From: Tubiluchus corallicola | Lineage: Eukaryota > Priapulida > Priapulimorpha > Priapulimorphida > Tubiluchidae | Direction of reading: 5' to 3' | Assembly (NCBI GenBank): GCA_030141605.1 | Contig: JAQGDQ010001785.1 | Span: 1-25,582 of the forward strand | Length of the DNA: 25,582 bases | Shown here: one piece after another, positions 1-11,300 of the stretch | How the letters are laid out: every line of letters begins with the position of its first letter | Numbering within the stretch: the stretch's first letter is position 1 | Notes under the pieces: generated by a model | The model's input: only the letters and a program-made list of their open reading frames with translations | Told to the model about the DNA's origin: nothing | Databases searched by the model: none | Program-made: the position numbers and the translations under genes

Positions 1-617
1 TTTTTATAAAAACAAACGCTAAATATATTGGACTTTTATATTCTAGCATCAAATTATCAAGAGAATGTCCAAAAAATAATAAAAATTTAATTTTATAATC
101 CCGTGCCCATTTCTCTGCCTAGAAACGTGTACTGCAATTGCAAAAAACTTGTATTTTCAAAATCCTGGCAGTAGCCTAAGCTCGGGGTTTCAGCGGTCAA
201 ACCCAGATCTTCGTCGTTATTATCTACTGGATGAACATACTTCATCAAATTTCCTTAGAACAACTATCATTTATGCGGCTGTCTCTCCAAGAGACTTAGC
301 AACCGCATAAATGTTGGTTGTTTCGGACTTTGCAAGAACACATTGAAGTTATGTTTAAATCCAGTAGATGGCTCTTCCTGACGAAGATCTGGGTTTGACA
401 ACATGAAAAACCCCGAAGCAAAATGACAGCTTAGACGAGCTACTGCCAGAGTTTGAAAATACAAGTTTTTTACAATTGCAGTGCTGGTTTTTAGTCAGAA
501 AAGTTGACAAGGAGTTACAAAATTAATATTTTTAGTACTTTTTTTGGACATTTTTTTTGATAATTTACCGCTAAAATATAAAAGTCCAATATATTTAGCG
601 TTTGTTTTTATAAAAAA
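1..617. mobile_element. Foldback (MITE-like) element, nearly full-length inverted repeat
   Basis: The first ~45 bases (TTTATAAAAACAAACGCTAA and onward) return as reverse complement at about 573-617. Inner segments also pair: 121-240 with about 340-490, and the tip CATTTATGCGG (268-278) with CCGCATAAATG (302-312). The whole block can therefore fold into one long imperfect hairpin with its turn near position 290. It has no coding capacity of its own. The left end coincides with the window edge, so the target-site duplication cannot be read. The class (foldback DNA transposon or MITE) is inferred from architecture only. Confidence 0.8.
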
Positions 618-837
618 TTATATTCGATAACCCTTTGACTTTCTACAGTGAAACTGATACAAAAGTTCTCCTACTACAAAGATAATACCAACACACAAAA
701 GACAAAGTGCACAAATAATATTTACGTAACAATTAAACAAGCTTATTAATTAGTAAAAGACACAGTCGCATTCTGATGAACAAACGAGTATAATAACACG
801 TAACATTGTTAACTGAAAACGTTGAATTTAGCTTATA

Positions 838-1500
838 GGACAAGAAAAGGGGTACCTTAAGTGGTTTCAGAAAAATCACCTTAAAAAATTATACTAGTTT
901 ATAGCAATTTTATTCATCTATCGCACTCGCCTTGAAAATATTTTTTATTTGTTTTAATTTTAAATCTCAAAAAATACCATTCCCAAATCGGCATTACATG
1001 ACGTCATATACGCACAATGTAAACTAGGGGAAGAAAATGAAATTTTAAATTGTGTCCAAAAAATTTTCCATAAAAATTTGCATTAGTTACCATTATGCTT
1101 TCCTGTTGGAAAGATTTATGTAACTAGAAATAATAATTTTAAATATTCGTGCCAATTAGTAAAGTGTCGTTGACTCACACTCCAGGGTGCGCCACTCACT
1201 AACCAAAAACGTATTTTTAATCTTATTGACAAGATACAGTAATTTAAAATTTTTCTTAGTTAGTAACATGTGTGCTACGAATGCTTTGATTATTTTTTGA
1301 AACTTTATTCTGTATTATCTAAACTTGTTTCAAATGACTCATCGTCAAAATGGCTACGTCTAACAGCTATCGCGGAAGTTTAAATTTCCAAGTTTTCTAC
1401 AGCGCTACTGCCAACGCAAGCCCTGTATTGCTAAAAAGTAGTACGTAATGGTATAAAAATTCAAGGCGAATTTTCATGCTTTCGTAAGTGGAGGGTTTTC
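838..1500 (+). repeat. Dispersed repeat, copy 1 (longest)
   Basis: Begins GGACAAGAAAAGGGG and runs through conserved blocks TGACGTCAT (near 1000), CTCCAGGGTGCGCCACTCA (near 1180), AACGTATTTTTAATCTTATT (near 1210) and a terminal TGGTATAAAA / GTGGAGGGTTTTCTT section. The same order of blocks is present at 4566-5098 (left part), 13470-13945 (right part) and, inverted, at 17878-18015 (right part only). No ORF or clear terminal repeat was seen, so the class is unknown. The TATAAAA block (about 1451-1457) is kept in copies 1, 3 and 4. Confidence 0.75.
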
Positions 1501-1576
1501 TTACGCTTTAAAGAGTTGAACAATGAACAATGGCTGTTTAGTCTCTAGAACAATAGCAGAAATTAACGTTTAACTC

Positions 1577-1850
1577 TGTTTGCTTATTCAAACCTGGAAA
1601 GTTCATGAAAACAATGAAACGGGTACTACATTAGCATTGTTTTCAAAATCGTTCCATTATTAAAAGAACGATTTCACTGATGCAGCCCTAATGTTTAGTG
1701 AGGCAAGTTCAAAGTGACCATGAGAAAAACGTGTGATCTAGTGAAGTGCATGCACTTGACAGGCTAAAACTCCCTAGTAATCAAGACGTAAAATACTAAG
1801 ATAGAAAATCAAATACGGTTAATCATTGCCATCAAATATCTACTAAAGCA
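1577..1850 (+). promoter_or_regulatory. 5' flank of gene A, homologous to flanks of gene B and fragment C
   Basis: Blocks such as AAACCTGG, TGAAAACAATGAA and TTAGCATTGTTTTC recur in the same order in the 5' flanks of gene B (minus strand, about 17740-17870) and fragment C (minus strand, about 19060-19210). Two SOX-type motifs face each other here: AACAATG at 1610-1616 and CATTGTT at 1635-1641. No canonical TATAAA lies near the ATG of gene A, only GTAAAATA near 1787. B and C have TTATAAA at the equivalent place. Regulatory meaning is inferred from conservation among paralogues. Confidence 0.5.
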
Positions 1851-3431
1851 ATGCGTTTGTTATTAATTTATATCAACCGTAGTTGTGTTTCGAAATTCTG
1901 GACATTAATGTGGTTGAACGTTCTTTTGTTTAACGTAGAAACATATGGACTTGGTACATCCTATGCAGACGATTCTGTAGGAATTTCTCCAAGTGCTTCT
2001 TGTGCTTTTACCCACCCAACTGACAAAATTCAGATGAATTTTGAAATTGACGGAGAAACACTCTCTGATCGTGGTTCACACGACTCCTGTTCCGCAACAA
2101 TCTGCGGGGACGACTGTGGTAAGTTCTACTTTGTGGAAGAACAGTCTGATCTTAATCTGGAAACTTCCCAATATGTAGGATGGAACGAGTTGAAAGACTG
2201 TGGCATCGAATTAAAGAAGCCATTTTGTCTTCTGGAGATTTTTAATGACGATGAGAAGCCAACACGATGTCGAGTTGCCTCAGTCTACCTGAAAGTATTG
2301 GAAGATACTCGTCCTGTTCAGCAAAGAAGTTCAGCGTCTGAATGGCAAAACATCAATTCATTTAGAAGAGCAAAGAGAGTAAAACGACGAGATGGACAGA
2401 CTAGTAGAGAGAGACATAAACGTGAAAACAATTGTAATCATTTTATTAATTGTCAAACTCCCTGTAAGGGAAGATGCCATGGGAAACACAGGAAAAAGGT
2501 GAAATGTTGGAGATATTGCGATCAAACCTGTTCAGGTTCAACAAGGTGTCGCTGCGAGTGTGATAATAGATGTAGCCATGTTCCCTCGTGTACCCAAGGC
2601 TGTCCATCTTTCTGTGATTGCGTAAAAGACCGCATGAAGAAATGTCCCGATTGTAAGCATGAATGTAGGAGGTACAAGGGAGTTGCGCAACGGGGACCAA
2701 GGAGGAGGTGCAGGCGAAAATGTGCCGAGGATTGCTATCAGGATAGTGTAAAATTCTGCCACCAGAGAACAACACCATCAACAACAACAACGACGACTAC
2801 GACGACAACAACAACAACTACTACAACAACAACAACAGCAACAACGACGACGACGACGACGACGACGACGACACCAACAACAACAGCAGCAACAACGACA
2901 ACAACACGAACAACAACAACAACAACAATGCCTATAGTAGTTTTCCAATGCCAGAGTGAATGCGAATCTTTATGTTTTGCTGTTAAGCATCTAGAAAAGT
3001 GCAAGAGCATCTGTCAAAAAAATTGTATAGAAAGCCGTACAATGATGGCAACACCTGCCAGACGACGACGGCAAGTGCCAGACGGAGACTGCAACAACTG
3101 TCAGCCAACGTGTGAAAACTGTGATGTGAAACGTGCAAATGATGCAAAGGACACTAATAAACGCAAGATGAAATACACACGCTGGAATCAAACTCTACCG
3201 GACATAATGAAGTTCTCATTTGTGGATTTAAGTTACAGTGGAGCAGAAAAGGATGTACTCAGTTCACTAACTGAGTCGTACACTGTGTTCCACTACAATG
3301 CAAATTTCACGTTTTATTCAGCAGTACCTGCAGGAGGGGTACTCGTGTGCCCTTTAAAAGACTGGCAGAACAATTATCGTCTCTTCATGCAAATTAAGAA
3401 ATGCAACTGCCAAGCTGCAGATCCAAGATGA
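1851..3431 (+). CDS. Gene A: secreted Cys-rich, furin-site, mucin-linker protein (526 aa)
   Basis: Family not recognised. The ATG at 1851 opens a single uninterrupted frame. A hydrophobic stretch (residues about 16-33) is a probable signal peptide. An N-terminal domain with seven Cys matches gene B (for example KDCGI, YVGWNE). Basic clusters RAKRVKRR (about 173-180) and RHKR (about 187-190) look like furin-type processing sites. A Cys-rich module follows, then a nearly pure Thr linker (about 307-361, mucin-like, probably O-glycosylated), a short Cys module, RRRR (about 404-407) and a C-terminal domain (about 442-526) ending KKCNCQAADPR. That domain is nearly identical to those of gene B and fragment D although the Cys-rich middle has diverged strongly. 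Shared 5' and 3' flanks and intact reading support a real gene. Inferred role: secreted, proteolytically processed glycoprotein. Alternatives: mucus, matrix or defence protein. No database comparison was possible. Confidence 0.75.
   Translation: MRLLLIYINRSCVSKFWTLMWLNVLLFNVETYGLGTSYADDSVGISPSASCAFTHPTDKIQMNFEIDGETLSDRGSHDSCSATICGDDCGKFYFVEEQSDLNLETSQYVGWNELKDCGIELKKPFCLLEIFNDDEKPTRCRVASVYLKVLEDTRPVQQRSSASEWQNINSFRRAKRVKRRDGQTSRERHKRENNCNHFINCQTPCKGRCHGKHRKKVKCWRYCDQTCSGSTRCRCECDNRCSHVPSCTQGCPSFCDCVKDRMKKCPDCKHECRRYKGVAQRGPRRRCRRKCAEDCYQDSVKFCHQRTTPSTTTTTTTTTTTTTTTTTTTATTTTTTTTTTTPTTTAATTTTTRTTTTTTMPIVVFQCQSECESLCFAVKHLEKCKSICQKNCIESRTMMATPARRRRQVPDGDCNNCQPTCENCDVKRANDAKDTNKRKMKYTRWNQTLPDIMKFSFVDLSYSGAEKDVLSSLTESYTVFHYNANFTFYSAVPAGGVLVCPLKDWQNNYRLFMQIKKCNCQAADPR
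2766..2930 (+). repeat. (ACN)n trinucleotide tract coding poly-Thr linker
   Basis: Nearly uninterrupted ACA/ACG/ACT codons with a few CCA, GCA and CGA codons. It encodes the Thr-rich linker of gene A. It is in frame by composition, so length changes in steps of three would not break the protein. The equivalent place in gene B holds a different, 30-bp repeat. Confidence 0.9.
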
Positions 3432-3660
3432 ATGGAGGACAGCAAGTAAAATAAGAAAAATAACTAAAGGAGAAAAAGTAGGGGAACATTTTGAAGCTCT
3501 TGCCATGGGAGCATTTACAATGGAACGTAATCCACCTATAAATTAGTTTGTTGTTATTCGAGTTTTTGTTGACATTTACTTGTTAATGTGTCACAGATGT
3601 GTTACAGGCTTTGTGATTCTTAAAGCAAAAATTAATAGATTTTGACCTAATTTGAATCTT

Positions 3661-3666
3661 AATAAA
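3661..3666 (+). terminator. Poly(A) signal AATAAA of gene A
   Basis: AATAAA lies 230 bases after the stop of gene A, inside a 3' flank (3432-3720) that is closely matched by the 3' flanks of gene B and fragment D. The equivalent site is kept in D (25233-25238) but is altered in B. Confidence 0.6.
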
Positions 3667-3773
3667 CGTATGAAGTCACTAGCACAATATTCTGCTACAG
3701 TGTGGGTTAATTTTGCCCTCCATCTCTGTTTATTGTACTTGTTCTAAGTTCAGTGACTGAGCAAGTACTTGTA

Positions 3774-3960
3774 GCAGTTTATTCAGCAGTACCACCAGGA
3801 GGGATACTCGTGTGCCCTTTAAAAACCCGGCAGAACAATTACCGTCTCTTCGTGCAAATTCAGAAGTGCAACAGCCAACCTGCACAAACACCAAAAAAAT
3901 GGTGAAGGAGCGAAGAAAGTAAATTAAAAAAGAACTAAATAAAGAAAAAAGTGCTAGTAC
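3774..3960 (+). pseudogene. C-terminal scrap of the Cys-rich family behind gene A
   Basis: This stretch repeats the last ~40 codons of gene A (peptide start FYSAVPPGGILVCPLK) and then part of the family's 3' untranslated sequence, including GAAAGTAAATTAAAAAAGAA-like text. It has no start, signal peptide or Cys-rich body. One family Cys is replaced (CNSQ instead of CNCQ). It is a 3'-end duplicate in tandem with gene A, best read as a relic or as donor sequence for gene conversion. Confidence 0.75.
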
Positions 3961-4565
3961 TTTAAAAGTTGCTTGTATGGAACGCAAGTCTTGTATGTGC
4001 ATTGTGTAGTTGTTTTTTGTTTTCTCTTGCAGTTTGTATTTACTGTGGTACGTGGTCCTTCTTTTTGTGGTATGATATTTGTATTTTCTGCGGTTTTTTA
4101 TTAAAAAAATTAGTTTATATTATATATTAAAAACGGAACAGAATTTGAAAAGTCAAGCTGAGTGCATTAAAGCAAAACTGGACCCAATCTTAAACTATAG
4201 GCCAAAACCATCTAATCTTTAAACAATTGAAAGGAAACTTGCTATTTTTTGAAAATGACTTACGTAAAAGAATTATTATCACACAAGCACAATTTCACGT
4301 TCGCCTCGCTAGTTCTTCGCTGTTACATGCATTTCGTCATTCGCTGGTTAGACGGGCACTAGCGCCTGCATCTCGGAAACTCATTGCACAAAAACAGGTG
4401 CTGTACATCTCCATTGGAACGCAAGCCTCGTATAAATTCATTTTGTTTCTTTCCTGTTGTATGGTTTCGCAACTCTTACCCATACAGCTTATTGTGTTGC
4501 AGACTTTGCAAAAACACAACAATGTTAAATTAAGTCTGATCCACTGCTGCTGAGATCAGTCCTTA
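3961..4565. other. Intergenic, no gene seen
   Basis: AT-rich sequence. A short open stretch at 4227-4553 lacks an ATG at its head, has no domain signal and is not supported. About 70 bases near 4170-4245 (CAATCTTAAACTATAGG and AATTGAAAGGAAA) resemble 5755-5820 in intron 1 of the Ig-EGF gene, a minor dispersed repeat. Confidence 0.5.
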
Positions 4566-5098
4566 AAGGACAAGAAAAGGGGCACTTGAAGTGGTTTCAG
4601 AAAAATAGCCTTAAAATTATATTACTTTAGGACATTTTTATGCGAATATTGTGCTCGTGTTGAAAGGAATTTTTGTTTGTTTTCATTTCAAATCTCCTGC
4701 AATACAGTCCCGACGGCGCCATTACCTGACGTCATCTACGCACAGTCAGTCAGACAGGGGAAGAAGAGGTAATGTTAAGGTATATCCCAAAAAACTCTCC
4801 TTGCAAATCTATATTACTTAGCATTTCGGTTACCTGCTGGAAAGACTTATGTAACTAGAAATAATAATTTCAAATGTTCGTGCCAATTGGTAAAATGTCG
4901 TTGACTCACTCTCCAGGGTGCGCCACTCACTAACCAAAAAACGTATTTTTAATCTTATTGACAAGATACAGTAATTTAAAATTTTTCTTTGTTAGTAACA
5001 TGTGTGATACGCATGCTCTGATTATTTTTTGAAACTTTACTCTGTATTATCTAAACTTGTTTCAAATGATTCATCGTCAAAATGGCTGCATCTAACAG
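4566..5098 (+). repeat. Dispersed repeat, copy 2 (left part)
   Basis: Co-linear with 838-1372: GGACAAGAAAAGGGG, TGACGTCAT, CTCCAGGGTGCGCCACTCA and AACGTATTTTTAATCTTATT occur in the same order and spacing. It stops at CTAACAGC, where the 92-bp direct repeat upstream of the Ig-EGF gene begins, so the right part present in copies 1, 3 and 4 is missing. Confidence 0.75.
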
Positions 5099-5099
5099 C

Positions 5100-5280
5100 G
5101 TGTACAGTATAAAGCAGTTCTAATGCACACAACTCTGGTTGCATTAGTGCCGCCATCTATGAACCTGATATATACAGTTTCTTTCAGTATGGTGTACAGT
5201 ATAAAACAGTTCTAATGTACACAACTCTGGTTGTTTTATACTAGTGTCGCCATCTGTCAACCTGAAATATTCATACAGTG
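5100..5280 (+). promoter_or_regulatory. Two 92-bp direct repeats upstream of the Ig-EGF gene
   Basis: Two imperfect copies start with GTGTACAGTATAAA at 5100 and 5192. Each contains a small hairpin around ACAACTCTGGTTG and a CGCCATCT motif (5149-5158 as GCCGCCATCT; 5245-5255 as TGTCGCCATCT). The motif resembles the reverse of the YY1/Pleiohomeotic core (ATGGCGGC). The repeats lie 200-380 bases before the first coding exon, so they may belong to its promoter. They could instead be a tandem transposon end. Confidence 0.4.
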
Positions 5281-5483
5281 AAAGATGAAAGCTTAATGTG
5301 TGCACGTGGTAATGACTAATCAGTCTTAAGAGAAATTCGAGGCACCAGTGAAAAAACACAAGATAGCAAATCTTGTACTTTTGAACTTTAGGGTAAGGTT
5401 TATACACAGATAAATTAATTATCACACGCCATATTATTACTTAAAATAATTTGCAGACGTACAGCAGACATTTCCAAACCAGG

Positions 5484-5535
5484 ATGAGATTCGAAATAGT
5501 TATTACAATTATCGTACTTTTGTGTGGCACTTATG
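5484..5535 (+). CDS. Ig-EGF gene, exon 1 (signal peptide)
   Basis: ATG at 5484; codes a Lys/Arg-poor, strongly hydrophobic leader (IVITIIVLLC). It ends in phase 1 at ACTTATG followed by donor GTAAGT (5536-5541), a perfect consensus. The exon is too short for ORF callers. Confidence 0.75.
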
Positions 5536-8268
5536 GTAAGTACAGAAGCACTACCTTGTAATCTATTACTAATAATAATTTTGAATAGTTAGTACTAAGT
5601 TAAAATGAATATAGTTGGGATGTCTCAAAGTCTTTATAGAGTTCACACTTGAAGTTTGATAACTTTCATTATTAAAGTGCTCGCAAATAATTACTTTTAT
5701 TGCTCAACTTATATCGTGGATATGTTATAAATAATTCAAGTAACTAAAGGAAACTCGAACTCCATCTTAAACTGTAGCTAAAAACGCTCTATGAATTATT
5801 GAAAGGAAAGATACTGTTATTCCAAAATTCCTTGGTATAAACTATAATATGATTTTTGCTTGCTGCTTTTTGCTTTATACCACAAATGATTGTATTTTCT
5901 CATCTGCTTAGTACACCACAAACAGTTTAAGTGTATTTTGCTTTTTTATATGCAACTTCTTATTTGATTGAAATTGTACGTCATTATTACAGATTGTTTA
6001 ACGAGTGTTATTAGGCAGTTCTGATGTTTTTTCTGCTTCATGTTCAGCGCTAAATTAGTCGTTGCGTTAAAATCTAAAAAATTAAATTTTTTCTCCTTTT
6101 TTTATTAACCTGAAGAACAGCACAGTGGTGTACTAAAATTGTGGCTGTTTTTTATTTCTCTGTTAAACAATTTTTATTAATTGCCAAATTATTGTCATTA
6201 AGAGGCAATTGTCATTACCAAGAGGTAATTATTATCGTTGACAATCAATATAAATGGAAGAATTCTAAGCTTTTAAAAAGACCAAATTATTCTCGAATTA
6301 TTAGTCCCCTGAACATTAAATGGCAGATCCAAAAATCTGATATAGTGTGTAGATGTGAAAATGATACCTTCGTCTCCATCTTGAATTCATGCAAAACCAC
6401 TGGCAGAGTTTTAGGCTTTTGTCTAAAACCACGTTGCTGCCGTCATCTTGAATTCAAAATGGATGATCGAAAATCCAACTACGTCAGTCGATGGGCAAGC
6501 AGGTTTAGCATATTCTTTGAGTATTTTATCGACGATTCATTGCGAATTAGCAGGGCATTGAGCTTGTTTCAAAAACTCATCACCAACAGCTGTAATAACG
6601 ACAAGAATGACAATATGGAGACCAGTAACTTTGGATTTTGTTAGGCACTGACTGAAAATGATTAAACACGACTAAAATGAGAACAGTGAGTTGTTATTTT
6701 GCGATATTTTGTACTTGTTTTGCTTTATTTAGTGTCTAGTGAAGGAAAAGGCCCAGTTTCTGGCACAAGAGCAAGCGATTTCTTTACTAAAGAACCACAA
6801 AATGCCACGGTAGCAGAAGATTCAACTTTTGTCTTAGACTGCGGCGTTGCAGAAGGTGACAACTGGGTTGCATATGAAGTAGGATACTCTGCCATTACTT
6901 TGCGTAGCTATAGGACTTGATATACCAGAGAGAGAGAAAAAGAGAGAGAGAGAGAGAGATTTGATTTGATTTAATTCTTTATTTCAAACATAAGTTCATA
7001 ATATAAATTACATATATACAACATACAACATCATAAAAACAAAAAACCAATACAAACAAATCACACACAAACTTAGTTAAACATGAAAATTACAATAATA
7101 GTCTCCACCATTGCTGTCTTATGTGCGATGTAAATTTAGCATCGCTTACTAAAATTTTCTGGCACATTAAATTATCACTAGTATCAAATCTTTTCATTAA
7201 ACTTAACACAGATTTTCTACGTAATACATCAAAATACATCACGTGAATTTCAACACTCATCTCACGAGCACTGCAATCATATGCATATCCGAAAAATAAT
7301 CTTTTTGACACATTGTGCGCAATTTTAAGTTTTAAGATATTACCATTATTAAAATGTCTCCAAGTAGACATGCAATAGAATGTATTACAGTAAGCATTAA
7401 ATAGATATCTTTTAACATCAACTGAACAATAGCTGAATTTTCTAATAAGTTGGTTTGCACGACAATAGTATAGGGATCTTTGATTAATAATGTCAAGGTC
7501 ATCTCGGTTATCATTTGAAATAATATGTCCCAAATATTTTTCATTATCACAGGTATGTAAAACATTATTATCTAGTTTGATGTTACCAAACATAAAATTT
7601 CTCATGATGTTTGAATTAACAGACGTAAGTTTAGTTTTAGCTACATTAATTTTTATGTCATACTGTTCAGCATACAATTTATACACGTATAGTAGTTGCT
7701 GTAGGGCCGTAATCGTTGTTGCTAACAAACAAACATCGTCAGCGTACATCAGGTGGTTCATAACCATGTTCGACACATTGCAACCAAGTTGGGTGGATGA
7801 AAGCTTAACACTTAGATCTTTAAAATAAAAATTAAAAAGAAAAGGTGACATCTTGCCACCTTGGCGTACACCATTTCCAATATTAAAAGTTGTAGACTGA
7901 CTATGTCCCCACCTGACAGACATGCCTTGCTGCGTGTAATAAAATGTGAGCAAGCGGATTACAATATTCGGGATTGAAGTCTTTGTGAGTTTAAGAAAAA
8001 GCTTGAAGAAATTAACCCTATCAAATGCCTTTGATGCGTCGATAAAAACAATGTGAACAGAGCTATCACGACTAATGTAGTAGTCAATGATCTCCTTTAA
8101 TGTGTTTATGCAAATTTCAGTGCCAAGTTTTTCTACATAGCCAAACTGATTAGGAGTTGTTGAAATATACTGTTTGTATCTGTTAAGTAATAAAATTTCG
8201 AATATTTTGCGGCAATAGAAGCTAGTGCAATTGGCCTATAGTTATTTGCATTTTTTTTGAAGAGAGAG

Positions 8269-8311
<43 letters not shown>

Positions 8312-11300
8312 GAGAGGGGGAAGAGAGAGCTCTTCTGAGACTTGTCATCATTAACAGAGAATAACCTAATATCCTTTATAGTCTGAAAAATTATTATATT
8401 TATTCAGGAACTTTCTCCCTTGCGGGCCTCATCACCTGAAAATAACAGAAAAATATTGTAACAGTACGTACCAATGAAAGAACATTGGTTTAGCTACAAT
8501 TTTGTTTTTAATGTTCTTACATTGGTACATACTGTTTTATATTTTATCTGTTACTTTAGGTAAGGTAATCAGGCTAATAAAGAGGCCTGTTAGGGTGAAG
8601 TTACTTGAATAAATATCATAATCTTTGAGACTATAAAGGTCATTACGTTTTCCTTTGCATAGATAGGTATGAATACACATTTATAAGCTTACAGCATTAC
8701 AAAGTTGCAGGGACTATCTTTGTTGGGTTCAGGTTTCCTTGCGGTAAGCTAAATGAAACATGTTTTTACGAAAGTATGAATGCACATTTTTCGAGTACAG
8801 TAAAATTTTGTTAACACTGGGCCCTCAAAGTGTGGCTCTTTCAAAACTTGGCAGTCTAGTCTAGAGGCTAGTTAACCACCTGGTAAATACGTTTGTGCCA
8901 TCCGAGTGTTTCAGTGTTTGGCACAGAGTTGGATATATTAATGGTTTTAGTTCTTTGTAAAAACTGTAAATTTGGAAGGTCTACAATAGGCTTTGATGAA
9001 CCATGAGTGTATAATAATATGTACTTTTTTCAGGTTAAATGGTACAGGGCTCCCTCTAACATCCAACCTGACTTGTATCCCAGATATGACTGGGTTGCTG
9101 GTAGCGCTGAGGATTGTATAAGTACGAACGAATGCAGCCTGAGAATTAGTGGCGCTACTTTTGAGGACGAGGGAGAGTGGTATTGTCAAATTGCTGCTCT
9201 GGAAGAGCTTTTGCCAGATATATACGATTCTAAAAAAGCCTTCATAACTATAGCAAGTAAGATGGTTTGATTTTCTTACTCACAACAAAACTTCAGTAAA
9301 ATACTTAGTAGTTGTTATTATCCTTTGCTGGGACCAACATTGGAATGCAGCGGTTTAGATAAATCTTCTTAAATTCCGATTTGAAAGACGTGGATATTTA
9401 ATAGAACCAAAGAAGATCTTTGAAGCACTATAATCAGAATCACTCAGTTAAGATGGGCAAGACATTTAATGAGATGCCAGAATCAAAACCAGTAAGATTA
9501 GCATTAAACCAGGCACTAAAATCTACTAAATGGCCTAAAGACAAACCAAAAACAACTTGGATATCAAGAATTATTTATCGTGACTTTAAAATGCCACAAA
9601 ATATCAAACACATAATCTGATTAACTGACAAAAATGCAAATAAGAAACAGTTCAAATCTATACCAAAAAACATACAATAGGCACGAACCCTGACAGTTTC
9701 GCCTAAGAAAAAGATACCTTATATCTGTACAATCACAGATTAAAACAACATAATTATTAACAAATCTGAGCAATTATATTAAGTAACTATACTAAAACAC
9801 ATCAGAACAACTAGCCTGGCTAGCCTACAGGTCTAAATGTTCAAGGTAGACCTATCTTACACAGCTTAAATACAGAAAACTAGAACACTATTAATGTAAA
9901 GGGCCATTCAGAAGCAAGTAAGTACAGTAAGATCAGAGGGAAGTTTAACCTATCAAAAAACCTTCAGGCAAAACCAAAAAACAACTTGGATATCAATAAT
10001 CAATAAAGATTTCCAACAGCTGAGACCAAACATTGCAATAGCATCACGGGAGTTGAAAATTTCAATAGCAAACAGGAAACAGTAGAGTGCTCTAATAAAG
10101 AGGCTCAGTGTCTATGATAGATGTTTAGAGTAACAGCTACAGTAAAAATAAATTATTTAATGTTCTAAGAATATTCTGCTTTCGTACCGTGATATGCAAA
10201 CAGAGGAAGATTTTTGAAAAGCAGTATAAATCCTCTTGTATACCAGACATTAGGCTGCCATAGTTTTGACGTACAAACAATATTCTCAAATTTCATCTGA
10301 GAATAATTTACATGAATCTGCCGGATTTTTATAAAACACCAAACAGCATTTTTTACGATTTCTTTGCCATCTTTAAATTGTTTTTCTTTAAATTATATAC
10401 CTATTAATCTGGTGTTTTTGTCCATTTATCCACTTTTTACGTTTCATGACAATTGCTTACTTTACATTTTTTACTTTTATTACTTATTAAATATTATTAA
10501 TTGCTACTAATAATGTCATAATGTGTAATTTAATAACTGCAAATTTTTCTCTTAATTTTATCAATAATTATGTTTACTTTTCTATTATTTTCCACGATTC
10601 TTTCATTATAATAAGTTCATACACTTAAATTCTTATAGCAATTTTTTTTTACTTTTAATAGGCATTTGAGTTTCGTGGTAGTTATGCAGAATTTTACTAT
10701 TTATAGCTTGTGATCAATGCCAAAATGGCGGAACATGCAATCTAATCGAAGGGAAGACGTTTACCTATGAGTGCACATGTGGTGAAGATTATACAGGACA
10801 TGATTGTCAATACACAAATCCCTGTTCACCAAGTAATGACCCATGTCTGAATGGAGGAACTTGTGAGCTGATAGATGGAGATCCACCTGCCTATAACTGC
10901 GCATGCGCTGAAGGTTACGAAGGAGAAAACTGTGAAAATCTAGCCAATCCGTGTGCTCCAAACCCCTGTCAAAATGGCGGCACATGTGATTCTGCCTATA
11001 CCCCATTTTACTGCTGGTGTGTGTCTGGTTGGATGGGTCCACTGTGTGACGTCATCAACCCGTGCTGTTCTGGCGACGTTCTTTGCGAAAATGGAGGAAC
11101 ATGTCAGTACATAATAGATGGACAGTCTGCGACGTACCAATGCCAGTGCCAACCCGAATATTCAGGGAATAACTGCGCCTTCCTGAACCCATGCTATAAC
11201 GGTACAGATTTATGCGAGAATAATGGAACATGTACACCATCAGAAGCCAACTCAACAGGAATTGCTTGCACTTGTAGTGAAGATTATACTGGAGATTACT

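Noticed and set aside
267-464. 65-codon minus-strand frame in the first foldback element
   Set aside because: Falls across the hairpin tip and has no coding features.
4227-4553. 108-codon plus-strand frame
   Set aside because: Starts at TTG, no domain or signal and no splice context.
6141-6644. 167-codon open frame on the plus strand within intron 1 of the Ig-EGF gene
   Set aside because: No ATG at its head, AT-driven codon use and no domain; the splice-consistent gene model spans it as an intron.
7490-7828. Plus-strand 112-codon frame opposite the reverse transcriptase
   Set aside because: Antisense of the YADD-containing domain, no independent support.
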